64,000 nt of DNA from Burkholderiales bacterium. GTDB taxonomy: Bacteria; Pseudomonadota; Gammaproteobacteria; Burkholderiales; Burkholderiaceae_E. The notes beneath the pieces are model-generated. The model saw only the letters and a program-made list of their open reading frames with translations, was not told the origin of the DNA and ran no database searches. Positions 53,380 to 63,729 of this stretch are shown here, in pieces. The stretch is from positions 186,009 through 250,008 of the forward strand of contig JAPLQF010000042.1 of the NCBI GenBank assembly GCA_026399875.1, given 5' to 3'. Position 1 is the first letter of the stretch; each line of letters opens with the position of its first letter. A program made the translations under genes and the position numbers.

Positions 53380-53931
53380 TCAGGCGGTTGGAAGCGGCCA
53401 ACGCTCGAGGTAGCGCTGATACTCGGGCTCGATGTCAATTTCCAGGCTTGCCAGAACCCGCACTACCGCGTTGTAAAAAGCAATGCTCACGATCAGATCG
53501 ACCAGTTGCTCGTTGGGCATGTGCGTCTGAAGCGCAGCGAATGTATCCGCGGCCATCTTGCCTGCACTGGTCACTTCACGCGCACCCTTGAGCACCAGCC
53601 GAGTCAGCGCATCAAGCGTGGCCGGGCGCCCCTCAGTCTCGTTGATCAAGGCCGCGATATCGGCATCACTCACACCAAAATCATGAGCGATCTTGATGTG
53701 GTGTGACCACTCGTAGGCCGAGCGCGCCAGATACCCCACCTGAAGAATCGCCAGTTCGCGCAGCCGGCCATCGAGTGGACTGCCGAACCGGATGTATGAG
53801 CCCAGTCCCTGAAACGCCCGCAATGCGCCGGGGCTGTGTACCAATTGCTTGTAGAGCGCGATCTCGCGCTTCATCAGGTCCTGATGCTCCGCAGGGAGCT
53901 GGGATTTTTCGAGATAAGGCAGGCGCGCCAT
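53380..53931 (-). CDS. Carboxymuconolactone decarboxylase-fold protein
   Basis: A 183-residue all-helical protein from the ATG at 53931, which has AAAGGACTG before it. GRLRELAILQVGYLARSAYEWSHHIKIAHDFGVSDADIAAL is the CMD/AhpD core. In AhpD-type enzymes a Cys-x-x-Cys lies in this core; here the place reads SAYEWSHH, with no cysteine, so it is not a peroxidase partner of that type. It is likelier a gamma-carboxymuconolactone decarboxylase-like enzyme or a fold relative. It converges with the antiporter gene and lies 64 bases after modC. Confidence 0.8.
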   Translation of the reverse strand: MARLPYLEKSQLPAEHQDLMKREIALYKQLVHSPGALRAFQGLGSYIRFGSPLDGRLRELAILQVGYLARSAYEWSHHIKIAHDFGVSDADIAALINETEGRPATLDALTRLVLKGAREVTSAGKMAADTFAALQTHMPNEQLVDLIVSIAFYNAVVRVLASLEIDIEPEYQRYLERWPLPTA

Positions 53932-53995
53932 GGCAGCAGTCCTTTGCATGTCGGATGGGGCTTCAGTTTGCAGCACAGCGCGGCAAAGCGCTGCC

Positions 53996-55084
53996 TTACT
54001 CCAGCAGGGCAACCGACTTGACCTGCAGCCACGCAGACTTGCCCGGCTGCAGACCGAGGGCGTCGAACGACCTGCCGGTGATGCGTGCCACCAGCGTCGA
54101 TGCACCCACCCTGACCCGCACCAGGACTTGCGACGGATGCACATCAGGGGCCGACGACTCGATGGTGCATGGCAGGTGGTTCTGGATACTGGTGCCACGC
54201 GGCTCTTCGACCGCCATGCTGACGTCACGGGCCAGCACCCGCAGGCGTACAAGGTGGCCTAGCGGCAAGCCGCTGTCGCGCAACCAGAGGCTGCCGCCGT
54301 CGAAAGCCACGCGACTCAGATGCCATTGGGCGTCGCGCTCAACCACCCTGCCCGCCAACAAGGCGCCGATCTCGTCTCCCGCCAGGACCGGGCTGGAGAT
54401 GGCTGCCAGCACACTCGCCGCCGGGCCTTCCGCCGTCACCCTGCCCTGATCGAGCACCACCAGGTGGTCGGCCAGCCGCGCAAGTTCGTCGGCCGAATGG
54501 GTGACATACAGCATCGGCGTGCTCAACTCATCGCGAAGTCGCTCCAGCCAAGGCAGAATCTCCTGCTTTCGCGCGTGATCAAGCGCCGCCAGCGGCTCGT
54601 CAAGCAACAACAGGCGAGGCTGCGTGGCGAGTGCTCTGGCAATGGCCACACGCTGACGCTCACCACCCGAAAGCCCAGCAGGCAGACGGTCGAGCAGCTT
54701 GTCGATGCCCAGCAGGCGTATGGCGGCATCGAGCACCTGCCCGTCATCGCGCGAACCTGTGCGCTTGAGCCCAAAGTGCAGATTGCCTTTCACCGTGAGG
54801 TGCTCGAAAAGCGATGCTTCCTGAAAGACATAGCCCAGTGGTCGCCGCCAGGTGGGCAGGAAGATGCGCGCTTCGTCGTCCTGCCAGACCTGCGAGCCGA
54901 TGCGCACAAGCCCCTGAGGCGCGCGCTCAAGACCGGCCACGCAGCGCAGGAGGGTCGTCTTGCCTGAGCCAGACGCGCCGAACAGCACGGTGATGCCTGT
55001 CGCCGGTAACGCCAGATCGACCGCCAGCCTGAACCCTTCGCGCACCACCTGGAGCCGAATCCTGCTGCTCGCTGCGGACGTCAC
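53996..55084 (-). CDS. modC: Molybdate ABC transporter ATPase
   Basis: A 362-residue ATPase. Walker [15 protein letters not shown], signature [15 protein letters not shown], Walker [14 protein letters not shown] and switch [15 protein letters not shown] are complete. From about residue 295 a TOBE/Mop domain follows ([12 protein letters not shown]...[18 protein letters not shown]), which binds molybdate and is typical of ModC. Its GTG- or ATG-proximal start overlaps the end of modB. It supplies molybdate for cofactor synthesis, needed here by XdhB. Confidence 0.93.
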   Translation of the reverse strand: MTSAASSRIRLQVVREGFRLAVDLALPATGITVLFGASGSGKTTLLRCVAGLERAPQGLVRIGSQVWQDDEARIFLPTWRRPLGYVFQEASLFEHLTVKGNLHFGLKRTGSRDDGQVLDAAIRLLGIDKLLDRLPAGLSGGERQRVAIARALATQPRLLLLDEPLAALDHARKQEILPWLERLRDELSTPMLYVTHSADELARLADHLVVLDQGRVTAEGPAASVLAAISSPVLAGDEIGALLAGRVVERDAQWHLSRVAFDGGSLWLRDSGLPLGHLVRLRVLARDVSMAVEEPRGTSIQNHLPCTIESSAPDVHPSQVLVRVRVGASTLVARITGRSFDALGLQPGKSAWLQVKSVALLE

Positions 55085-55764
55085 GGCAGCACCCGCCCCA
55101 GCCGGCGCTTCATCAGTGACAGCGCCAGCAGCACCGCGAACGACAGCAGCACCATGCCGCCGGCCAGCCAGTGGGCCTGCGCGTACTCCATCGCCTCGAC
55201 ATGGCCGTAGATCTGGGTTGAGACGACGCGGGTCTTGCCGGGGATGTTGCCGCCGATCATCAGGACAACGCCGAATTCGCCGACGGTGTGCGCGAAGCTC
55301 AAAATCGCGGCGGTGACCAGGCCTGGCCGGGCCAGCGGCAGCGCCACGCTGAAAAAAGCATCAAGAGGTTGTGCACGCAAGGTGGCAGCCACCTCCATCG
55401 GGCGCGGCCCAATCGCCTCGAAGGCGTGCTGTATCGGCTGTACGGCAAAAGGCAGCGAGAAGATGATGGAACCGATGAGAAGTCCGGTGAAAGTGAACGA
55501 CAGTGTTCCCCAGCCGAGCGCCAGGGTGAGCCGACCCAGAGGGCCGTCTGGCCCCATCGCCACCAGCAGGTAAAAACCCAGCACGGAGGGCGGCAGTACC
55601 AGCGGCAAGGTGACCAGTGCACTGATGGGCGCGCGCCAGCGGGAGGCCGTGACAGACAGCCACCACGCGATGGGCGTGGCGATCAGGAGCAGCACCAGGG
55701 TCGTCAGCGTGGCGAGCTTGACGGTCAGAAGAATGGCCTCGATGGCCTCGTTACCTGGCAGCAC
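55081..55764 (-). CDS. modB: Molybdate ABC transporter permease
   Basis: A 227-residue inner-membrane permease with five to six hydrophobic segments. [59 protein letters not shown] (the EAA loop region) and [30 protein letters not shown] are ModB blocks. It overlaps modC and lies five bases after modA. Confidence 0.93.
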   Translation of the reverse strand: MLPGNEAIEAILLTVKLATLTTLVLLLIATPIAWWLSVTASRWRAPISALVTLPLVLPPSVLGFYLLVAMGPDGPLGRLTLALGWGTLSFTFTGLLIGSIIFSLPFAVQPIQHAFEAIGPRPMEVAATLRAQPLDAFFSVALPLARPGLVTAAILSFAHTVGEFGVVLMIGGNIPGKTRVVSTQIYGHVEAMEYAQAHWLAGGMVLLSFAVLLALSLMKRRLGRVLP

Positions 55765-55769
55765 AGCAG

Positions 55770-56549
<780 letters not shown>

Positions 56550-56590
56550 AAGTGTAGTCGAAACGCACGGGACCCGCTTACTATCGAAGC

Positions 56591-57358
56591 ATGAAGCCCA
56601 AGAGCCCCGATCTGGCAGAAGTGCTCGGTCACGCGTCCACCGACAAGCGTATCGACATCCTGCGCCGCATCGGCGACGGCGGCTCGATCTCGGAGGCTGC
56701 GCGTCGTGCAGGGGTCAGCTACAAGGCGGCATGGCAGGCGATCGAGACCCTGAGCAATCTCGCCGGCACGCCAATGGTCGAGAAGGCCGTGGGCGGCAGC
56801 GGCGGTGGCGGTGCGGTCATCACGCCTGCAGGACGGCGGGTCCTGGACGCCGCAGCGTTGCTCGACAAGGCACGTGCCGACGTCCTGGCACTGCTGGAGC
56901 AAGGCGCGCGAGGCGAGCACGCAGGTCCGGGACTTGCGGCCATGGCCTTGCGCACCAGCATGCGTAATCAGTTTCCGTGCACCGTGAAGAGCCTGAGTTC
57001 AACCGCGGGCCTCGTGCGTGTCGGCCTTGAGCTACCCAGCGCAGGCCTGCTTTATTCCCGCATCACGCGTGAGAGCGCGCAGCTGCTGCAGTTGCAGCGG
57101 GGCCTGCGCGTGCTTGCGCTGTGCAAAGCGACCGCAGTGCGTGTCGCGCTTCGGATCGGGCAAGCCGAGTCGCGCAATGTGGTGGCCGGTATTGTGAGCC
57201 GGGCGTCGCGCTCCGCTCTGGGAGCCGAGGTGGCACTCCAACTCGAGGGCGGCGTCAGCCTGGTAGGGTTCTGCGATCCGGGCCAGAGGCTGAAGGCTGG
57301 TCAACAGGCGATGGCCAGTATCGAGGAGTCGGGTGTCGTGGTGGCGGTCTCTGGTTGA
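56591..57358 (+). CDS. modE: Molybdate-responsive regulator ModE
   Basis: A 255-residue regulator. Residues about 10-110 form a LysR-type winged helix with GSISEAARRAGVSYKAAWQAIE as the DNA-reading part. Two Mop domains follow (TSMRNQFPCTVKSL and ESRNVVAGIVSRASRSALGAEV), which bind molybdate. Full length and order match E. coli ModE. It stands divergent from modABC and shares the palindrome at 56525-56549. Confidence 0.92.
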   Translation: MKPKSPDLAEVLGHASTDKRIDILRRIGDGGSISEAARRAGVSYKAAWQAIETLSNLAGTPMVEKAVGGSGGGGAVITPAGRRVLDAAALLDKARADVLALLEQGARGEHAGPGLAAMALRTSMRNQFPCTVKSLSSTAGLVRVGLELPSAGLLYSRITRESAQLLQLQRGLRVLALCKATAVRVALRIGQAESRNVVAGIVSRASRSALGAEVALQLEGGVSLVGFCDPGQRLKAGQQAMASIEESGVVVAVSG

Positions 57359-57540
57359 GGGACAAACTCAATAGGCGCTCTGCCAGTCTGTAAGGCTTAC
57401 CACGAGCAGATTGCCGCCTGGTCTGGCCTAAGACCTAGCCAAGAGACCATACGAACAGTCTGGGCGCATTGACTTCGTCACCGTATTCTCAGATAAGCGA
57501 ACCGTCAGGCGTCTTGCTGCAACTCACTTCAAAGGCAGTC

Positions 57541-58551
57541 ATGCAATCCATCGGTTCTCCCTTCATGTGGGCCTTGTTTGCCGGCTTCACACTGGTTGCG
57601 CTGCTGATCGACTTCTTTGCGATGAGCAAGCAGGGCGCGCATCGAGTCAGCACACGCGAATCTGCTATCTGGTCGCTCGTCTGGGTCGGTGTGTCTCTCG
57701 CCTTTATGGGCTGGCTGTGGTGGCACCTCGGCGGTGCCGGCACAGACGAGGCCGCACGCTCGCTGGCCAATGCCAAATCGCTGGAATTCCTGACCGGCTA
57801 CCTGATCGAGAAGGCGCTTGCGGTCGACAACATCTTCGTGTTCCTGATGTTGTTCACCTACTTCGCGGTGCCGGCCGAGTACCAGAAGCGTGTGCTGATG
57901 ATCGGCATTCTGCTCGCGCTCGTGATGCGTGCTGTGATGATTCTGGTGGGAGCATGGCTGATCACGCAGTTCCACTGGGTTCTGTACCTGTTCGGCGCCT
58001 TTTTGCTGTTCACTGGCATCAAGATGTGGTGGGCTGCCGGCCAGGAGCCCGATCTGGACAACAACCCTGCCCTCAAGTGGATCCGCAGCCGGTTCAAGAT
58101 CGCGCCAGACTACGACGGCGAGAAGTTCTTCACCGTGGTGGGCGGCGTCAAGATGGCTACACCGCTGCTGGTGGTGATCGTGCTCATCGGCATCGTCGAT
58201 CTCGTGTTCGCAGTCGACTCGATCCCGGCCATCTTCGCAATCACGACAGACCCTTTCATCGTGCTCACCTCCAACGTGTTCGCGATCCTCGGCCTGCGTG
58301 CGATGTACTTCCTGCTGGCCAATATGCATGAGCGCTTCCACCTGCTCAGCTACGGTCTGGCGATCATCCTGGTATTCATCGGCCTAAAGATGTTGCTGAT
58401 CGATGTTTACAAGATTCCTGTGGTGTATTCGCTCGGCTTCACCGCGGTGACGCTGGCGGTGACGATGATTCTTTCTCTCAAGATCCCGCCCAAGGGCACG
58501 CCTGGCGGAGCCTATCCGTTTGGCTCGAAGAAACACGACGAGCGAACATAG
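57541..58551 (+). CDS. TerC-family membrane protein (Alx-like)
   Basis: A 336-residue inner-membrane protein with about nine hydrophobic segments, from the ATG at 57541. The acidic helix blocks LIEKALAVDNIFVFLMLF and IGIVDLVFAVDSIPAIFAIT are diagnostic for TerC/Alx; these aspartates take part in metal handling, probably manganese export. The insert KWIRSRFKIAPDYDGEKFF marks the Alx subgroup. I do not see a yybP-ykoY riboswitch in the 182 bases upstream. A broken copy of this gene lies at 60018-60216. Confidence 0.9.
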   Translation: MQSIGSPFMWALFAGFTLVALLIDFFAMSKQGAHRVSTRESAIWSLVWVGVSLAFMGWLWWHLGGAGTDEAARSLANAKSLEFLTGYLIEKALAVDNIFVFLMLFTYFAVPAEYQKRVLMIGILLALVMRAVMILVGAWLITQFHWVLYLFGAFLLFTGIKMWWAAGQEPDLDNNPALKWIRSRFKIAPDYDGEKFFTVVGGVKMATPLLVVIVLIGIVDLVFAVDSIPAIFAITTDPFIVLTSNVFAILGLRAMYFLLANMHERFHLLSYGLAIILVFIGLKMLLIDVYKIPVVYSLGFTAVTLAVTMILSLKIPPKGTPGGAYPFGSKKHDERT

Positions 58552-58701
58552 AAGGGTTTGCGAAACAGGAGTCGGTGTGCGTACCGATAACAACCATGTC
58601 ACCGTCTCGCTCAACGACCTTATGGAAGCCGACCGACACGCCAGATTCTTGCGGCGTCTGTCTGAACGATGAATGTTTAACAACCACGCCGAGGAGTCAC
58701 T

Positions 58702-59607
58702 TTGCGCATCTTGATGCCCGTCGATGGAAGCGACTACAGCAAAGCCGCCGTCGCCTTCGTCGCGTCGCGCGCCACCCTGCTCAAGCAGCCGACCGACGTC
58801 GAACTCATCAACGTCCAATACCCGGTCTCGCAGCGAGTGGAGCGCGCCGCCGGCAAGGAGATCGTGCAGTCCTACCACAAGAGTGAAGCGGCGAAGGTAT
58901 TGAAGTCTGCGACAGCGGCGCTCAAACGCGCCGGAGCCAACGCCACGCCACTGTACGTCGTCGGCACCATCGCGCACCACCTGGCGTCGATCGTCGCCAA
59001 CGACCGGGCCGACCTGATCGTGATGGGCTCGCATGGAGACACAGGGCTGAAGAAGCTACTGCTCGGCTCGGTGGCAAACACCGTGGCCGTTTCGTGCACC
59101 AAGCCGCTGCTCATCCTTCGAGGGGCACCGGTACCCAGACGCGACTCGCTGAAGGTCGGCATTGCGCTCGACGGCAGTCCCTACGGCCTTGCCGTCGCGC
59201 GCTTCGTAGCCAGGCACCGCGACCTGTTCGGGGCATCGCCCTCAGTGAGCCTCATCCACGTTACTCCCGATTTGGCGACGATCACAGTGCCGGGGTGGAT
59301 TGAACGCGAGGTGCAAACCGGTATCAAACCCGAGCAGGTCGCCGCCTTGCAGAAGGCCGCGTTCGAGAACGTTTTCAAGCCGGTCCATGACCTGCTCGCC
59401 GCAGCGGGCATCACGGCCACCGAAGTGCGCCTAATCGGGCAGGTGCCCGCCGATGCAATCGTCGAACAGGCCAAGAAAAGCAAGCTGGACCTGCTTGCAA
59501 TGGGTTCGATCGGCTTCGGCGCATCCCGGCACACCCTCATGGGTTCGGTTGCAACCCGTGTGGCCTCGCGTTGCCGCACGGCGCTGCTGCTGGTGCGGGA
59601 GAAGTAG
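58702..59607 (+). CDS. Double-domain universal stress protein
   Basis: A 301-residue protein of two UspA domains. The TTG at 58702 is taken as start since GAGGAGTCA lies before it and RILMPVDGSDYS follows at the usual place. The first domain ends with DLIVMGSHGDTGLKKLLLGSVANTVAVSCTKPLLIL and the second with DLLAMGSIGFGASRHTLMGSVATRVASRCRTALLLV. Both keep the GS-x-G...GS nucleotide-binding pattern, so ATP binding is likely. It lies 150 bases after the TerC gene on the same strand. Confidence 0.88.
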   Translation: MRILMPVDGSDYSKAAVAFVASRATLLKQPTDVELINVQYPVSQRVERAAGKEIVQSYHKSEAAKVLKSATAALKRAGANATPLYVVGTIAHHLASIVANDRADLIVMGSHGDTGLKKLLLGSVANTVAVSCTKPLLILRGAPVPRRDSLKVGIALDGSPYGLAVARFVARHRDLFGASPSVSLIHVTPDLATITVPGWIEREVQTGIKPEQVAALQKAAFENVFKPVHDLLAAAGITATEVRLIGQVPADAIVEQAKKSKLDLLAMGSIGFGASRHTLMGSVATRVASRCRTALLLVREK

Positions 59608-60017
59608 CGGCGGCAGCGGCCGCGGTGCGCGCAGCATCCGCTCGATGCAAGCTCGCGCGCGCCCGGAGCGATCACGAGCGCGAGGTCGGACGTCAGCGCG
59701 TCCGCCATCAGGGCGTGCAGAAGATCGCCGCACCGGCACGCGGAAGCTTACCCGCGCGGCCTACCCGCTGCGTCGCGCTGTGCGCCCGCTCTCGGGCAGG
59801 TGCACGGCGTTCTAAAGACAGTTGCCGATGGACTTCGGCAGCAGTCATGGACGCCTCGGAAATCAGGTTCGCGCCGAGTGCGATCGGCTCGACCGCCCGG
59901 ATCGCCTGCAATTCGGCATCTTGTTTTGCGGCCAGATCAGGATGGCGCTGCAGCCGTAGCGCTGTGCGATCTCGACCAGCGTGGTGGCCAGATCTCCGGA
60001 ACCACTCTCGCGTTCGC
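59608..60017. other. Gene-free region after the Usp gene
   Basis: These 410 bases are GC-rich and open in several frames, but no frame has a recognisable family or a ribosome binding site. A short minus-strand stretch (about 59922-60030) reads SGDLATTLVEIAQRYG, faintly Usp-like, and may be decayed coding sequence. Confidence 0.5.
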
Positions 60018-60216
60018 GGGCCAACGCCAAATCGCTCGCGTTCCTGACCGGCTACCTGATTGAAAAGGCGCATGCGGTCGATAACATTTTCGAAAGCTCG
60101 GCTTCACCGCGGTGACGCTGGCGGTGACGATGATTCAGTCTCTCAAGATCCCGCCCAAGGGCACGCCTCGCGGCGCCTGTCCGTTCGGTTCGAAAAATCA
60201 CGACGAGCAAACATAG
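60018..60216 (+). pseudogene. Truncated copy of the terC gene
   Basis: Bases 60018-60092 match the intact terC at 57764-57838 (encoding AKSxxFLTGYLIEKAxAVDNIF). After a short junction, bases 60096-60216 match 58431-58551 to the stop, encoding LGFTAVTLAVTMIxSLKIPPKGTP. About 592 bases are missing between the two blocks, and the N-terminal 75 codons are gone. It cannot make a working membrane protein. It is the remains of a duplicated terC-type gene behind the Usp gene, or of a related gene brought in and lost. Confidence 0.88.
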
Positions 60217-60565
60217 GGGTCCGGATACCTACTCAAGGGCCGAAACAGGGCCTATACCCGCCTGAAGAGCCTTAATCCGGGCCTTTTAAAGCGCATCGCG
60301 TGGCCCGAACCGCGGCGCTGCTTCCAATCGCATCTATGCGCGATGGTGCCGCGTGACCTGCAGCCCCGTTGGCCGCTGTCGCACAGGGCCAGCGTGGCAT
60401 TTCACGACCCCGATATGCGCCGGAATCTTCCGGATGTCCACAACTGGCGCGCTGGAAAAACCCAGACGCGAACGATAAGCTCTCGTGACAAGCACGTGTC
60501 TGATGTCAAGGACCGTGAGCACCGGCCGTCGTATCTGAACGCAGCGAAACATCCGGACTGAATTC
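60217..60565. other. Gene-free region before the MFS gene
   Basis: These 349 bases between the broken terC copy and the MFS start have no supported gene, terminator or clear promoter. Confidence 0.5.
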
Positions 60566-61744
60566 ATGACGATCAATTCAGACAATACCCGCTGGCTGAT
60601 GCTGGCAATGCTTTTTGCCTGCCGTACCGGCCTGGGCTTGCAGTTCCAGGCACTTGGTTCGGTCTCGACCTCCCTGGTGGACCAACTCGGTTTCAACTAC
60701 GCGCAAATCGGCACGCTGATCGGCCTGTTCATGCTGCCCGGCTTGGTGCTATCGCTGCCAGTGGGCTACGCGGGCCGCTTTTTTGCTGACCGCACGCTGG
60801 TCGCGCTGGGTCTGCTGTCGCTCGCACTGGGCGGTGCAATCGCAGCCGCCGCACAGGGATTCGGGTTGCTTGCGCTCGGGCGCATCGCAGCCGGTGCCGG
60901 TTTCGTCATCAGCACGATCTATTTCACCAAGATGGTGGCGGACTGGTTTGGCGGGCGCGAACTGGCCACCGCGATGGGCGCGCTGGTGGCGAGTTGGCCG
61001 GTCGGTATCGCGATCGGGCAGATCGGCCATGTATGGATTGCCGCAAACTACGACTGGCGTATGGCGTTTGTGGTGTCAGCGGTTTACTGCGTGATTGGCG
61101 CATTGGCTGTGGCGCTGTTTTACCGCGCACCGCCGCGCGCTCCGGGTGCGGGCGCCGCAATGGTCGTGCCGGGATTGCCTCGCAATGAACTTGTGCTGAC
61201 TTTGCTCGCGGCTTCTGTATGGGGGCTGTTCAATGCCGGCTACATTGTTTATCTGAGCTTCGCACCGCGCGTGCTGGTGGCGGGTGGCTACGGCGTGACC
61301 CAAGCGGCAGCCGTGATCAGCATCGCCAGCTGGGTGATGATTTTTTCCATCGCCATTGGTGGCCGGATCGCGGATCGAACCGGCAAGCGCGACCTGGTCC
61401 TCTATGTCTGTTCGGCCACTGCCGTTGCGTCCGTTCTGTTGCTGCATGAAGTGTCGATCGCGGTCTGGCTGAGCCTGGCCTTCGGTCTGGTCGGCATGGC
61501 CTCGGCAGGTGTGATCATGGCACTCACCGGTGAGGCCATGGCGCCGCAACGGCGCGCATTCGGCATGGGTGTGTTCTTCAGCGGCTATTTCGTGATCATG
61601 ACCGCGGCACCGCCGATAGCTGGATGGCTTTATGACAGAAGCGGCGACCCTTACGTTTCGGTGCAGTTCGCTGCCGGCTTGTTCGCCGCCGCTGCGCTAG
61701 CGAACGCAGCTTTTCGCTTGATGAAGCGACGCTTCGGCGTGTGA
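60566..61744 (+). CDS. MFS transporter
   Basis: A 392-residue inner-membrane carrier with about twelve hydrophobic segments. FMLPGLVLSLPVGYAGRFFADRTLV is the loop between helices 2 and 3, YFTKMVADWFGGRELATAMGALVASWPVGIAIG resembles the NarK/CynX-like or oxalate/formate-like branches, and GGRIADRTGKRDLVL is the matching loop in the second half. It stands alone; the substrate is unknown. No strong ribosome binding site is seen before the ATG. Confidence 0.82.
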   Translation: MTINSDNTRWLMLAMLFACRTGLGLQFQALGSVSTSLVDQLGFNYAQIGTLIGLFMLPGLVLSLPVGYAGRFFADRTLVALGLLSLALGGAIAAAAQGFGLLALGRIAAGAGFVISTIYFTKMVADWFGGRELATAMGALVASWPVGIAIGQIGHVWIAANYDWRMAFVVSAVYCVIGALAVALFYRAPPRAPGAGAAMVVPGLPRNELVLTLLAASVWGLFNAGYIVYLSFAPRVLVAGGYGVTQAAAVISIASWVMIFSIAIGGRIADRTGKRDLVLYVCSATAVASVLLLHEVSIAVWLSLAFGLVGMASAGVIMALTGEAMAPQRRAFGMGVFFSGYFVIMTAAPPIAGWLYDRSGDPYVSVQFAAGLFAAAALANAAFRLMKRRFGV

Positions 61745-61947
61745 CCTTGCGGGTCAGGAAGCACCGACTGCAATGCCAGCGTCGCGCCGTGCCGACTAAC
61801 ACCGGGGCCGCGACCCGTGCAGAGTCGATCAGGCGCTGAATGGCGAAGCGGCCTCGCCCGGGCGATCGATGCGATCAAGCGAATCGTTCAGCCCGCCAAA
61901 TGACCAGCAGTGCCCTCCCCCCATGCATCGGTGGACGGGCGAGACCC

Positions 61948-61979
61948 AAAAATGAAAACGGCCCTCGAGAGGGCCGTTT
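61948..61979 (-). terminator. Terminator of the PEP-CTERM gene
   Basis: On the minus strand AAACGGCCCTC / GAGGGCCGTTT forms an 11-bp stem with a very tight loop, and T-rich sequence (TTTTCATTTTT) follows. It lies 35 bases after the stop of the PEP-CTERM gene. Confidence 0.88.
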
Positions 61980-62014
61980 CCTTCACGGCGCGCAGTGCGC
62001 GCCGGATCTGACCG

Positions 62015-62833
62015 TCAGGCGGCCTTGCGCCGGCGGGCAGCAAGCAAACCGGCTACGCCCAGACCCAGCAGGGCCAGCGAGGCTGGCTCAGGGACCGTGC
62101 CAACAGACCCTTTCGGCACGGACGAAAAGCGCAATGTGCCCCCGGCATACAAGACTTCGCCAAAACCATCGCCGAAGAAGCTCACACTGCTGAAGAAGCC
62201 CGAACTGTCGATGGCGCCGATGAAGTTGGTGTATTGACCATAAGCCGCAATCCCTGGGTTATCGCTATCGCTCAATGCATTGGCGGGCAGTGTGGCGGCG
62301 CCGCCGTCGAAGGAGATCCACAGGCCGGAACCGGTGGCCGGGACGCCATAAGCACTCTGGACGTTACTAGGACGTTCATTCGATACGCAACAGGTTGCCC
62401 AGTCGCCAATTTCGAGACCGAAGGCGTTGACCGGCGAGGAGAATGTGAAGGTCAGGCCGGCGCTATTGAAGCCTGGGATGGGCGGGCTGCCCAGGTTAGT
62501 GCCGCCGTCGTTTGGGCCGATGTCCCAGAGCGGGTTGGGAATACCGCCGACTCCAGATCCGTAACTCGAAGTGCTGGGAGTAGCTGCAGCGCCACTGATC
62601 GGCCGGGTGACGGTAACAGTTGCAGGATTACCGCTTATGTCGATGTAGTTATAAACCGACTGACCCAAAACCGCCGGCGCCGTGCCCACGGAGGCACCGG
62701 TTCCGGTGATGATGCTGTCAAAAGCACCGATGTTGTTAACCGGGAGATTGTAGATCACCGGCGCAGCCATGGCGCCGGTGGCGGATAAGACACTTACTGC
62801 TGAGAAAGCGGCCGAGAACACGATTTTCTTCAT
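62015..62833 (-). CDS. PEP-CTERM exported protein
   Basis: A 272-residue protein from the ATG at 62833, which has AAAGGAATG before it and a signal peptide ending AMAAP. The body is rich in Gly, Ser and Thr and has FTFSSPVNAFGLEIGDWATCC, a beta-sandwich block often seen in PEP-CTERM proteins. The end is a full sorting signal: VPEPASLALLGLGVAGLLAARRRKAA. An exosortase encoded elsewhere should process it, with export to the surface or exopolysaccharide layer. The function is unknown. Confidence 0.85.
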   Translation of the reverse strand: MKKIVFSAAFSAVSVLSATGAMAAPVIYNLPVNNIGAFDSIITGTGASVGTAPAVLGQSVYNYIDISGNPATVTVTRPISGAAATPSTSSYGSGVGGIPNPLWDIGPNDGGTNLGSPPIPGFNSAGLTFTFSSPVNAFGLEIGDWATCCVSNERPSNVQSAYGVPATGSGLWISFDGGAATLPANALSDSDNPGIAAYGQYTNFIGAIDSSGFFSSVSFFGDGFGEVLYAGGTLRFSSVPKGSVGTVPEPASLALLGLGVAGLLAARRRKAA

Positions 62834-63729
62834 GATGCATTCCTTTGGAGAAAGGGAAACGAGCGTACGCACACCTGCAATGGACTGGATGACCTGAGAG
62901 CCGGGCTGTTGACCCTGACAGACAACTGTTTTGTCTGGTTCGTAACCTCACCTGCTAACTTCAAAGGCCTTCAAAGCGCAGAAAAACTCCAAGCTTGTTC
63001 CCTAAACACAAGAAATCAGACTTAGCCAGGAATTACCCTCAAGAGGGTTCCGCAAGGAATTGGCCAAACGTGTCAAATGTCACAAAATCAGACACTTAGC
63101 CATCAATCCCTTAGCCCACGCCTCGACTTGTGTAAAGCCAGCCGACACTTTTCGCTAGGATGGGCAGTCAGCTACGGTCAAGGTCGCTCAAAAATCGCTG
63201 TTATTAATGGGCGCAAAATCGCTTTTTGATGACCACAGACTCGAAGTCTTGGGCGCAAAGACGCCTGGCCATTTCTCGACACAGAGGGGCCTAAGGACTA
63301 AGGGTCAGCTTACTGATCGGATACCGACGCAGATCGGCCACAGGCAGCCTGGCGCCGAACTGCGTGAAGGGCTGTCAGCGACCCGAAGCAGTCGCCCAAG
63401 GAGCGTCAGGGCGTGGGATTCTGCGGACTCGAGGACGCTTGCTGAATTTTGGGTCGCTTGGTGCACTTGACCTGCGACCCACCGCCGCCGAAGTCTAATT
63501 GACTAATTGCTAACTCATTAATTCGAGGCCGCCCGGTCTTCAGGTCGGTCTGAATTTGAACCGCCCTGAACCGCCCGGATATCGAATAAGTTGCTTGGGT
63601 TAAGTGCTCATGCCCAAGAAACCGCCGGCGCGATGTGTTGAGGGTACTGGTTCGGCTGGTACCCGGCAGGCGGGACAATGGCCCAGCGCTGCCGCACGCG
63701 GATCGAAACGAATCTCAAACCGCGCGACC
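62834..63729. other. Long gene-free region before the PEP-CTERM gene
   Basis: In these 896 bases I support no gene. The part from 62880 to 63200 is AT-richer than the rest of the window and holds a weak sigma-54-like element on the minus strand (63051-63066) with TGTCA repeats just upstream (63071-63083). The part from 63200 to 63729 has short open frames with no recognisable family and may be decayed coding sequence. Confidence 0.5.
63051..63066 (-). promoter_or_regulatory. Weak sigma-54-like promoter of the PEP-CTERM gene
   Basis: On the minus strand TGGCCAATTCCTTGCG has GG and GC ten bases apart and agrees with the sigma-54 consensus at 8 of 12 positions. PEP-CTERM genes in related bacteria are often controlled by RpoN and the PrsK/PrsR pair, which supports it. 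The leader would be long, about 205 bases. Confidence 0.4.

Noticed and set aside
57359..57540. Manganese (yybP-ykoY) riboswitch before the TerC gene
   Set aside because: Expected because Alx-type genes often have one, but I could not find its conserved core in this leader.
59922..60040. Minus-strand stretch that reads SDLALARERESGSGDLATTLV and resembles a Usp tail
   Set aside because: It overlaps the broken terC copy in antisense, has no start or ribosome binding site, and such frames arise easily in GC-rich DNA.
63207..63470. An 87-codon open frame in the long gap at the right end
   Set aside because: No family resemblance, no ribosome binding site and a composition unlike the neighbouring genes.
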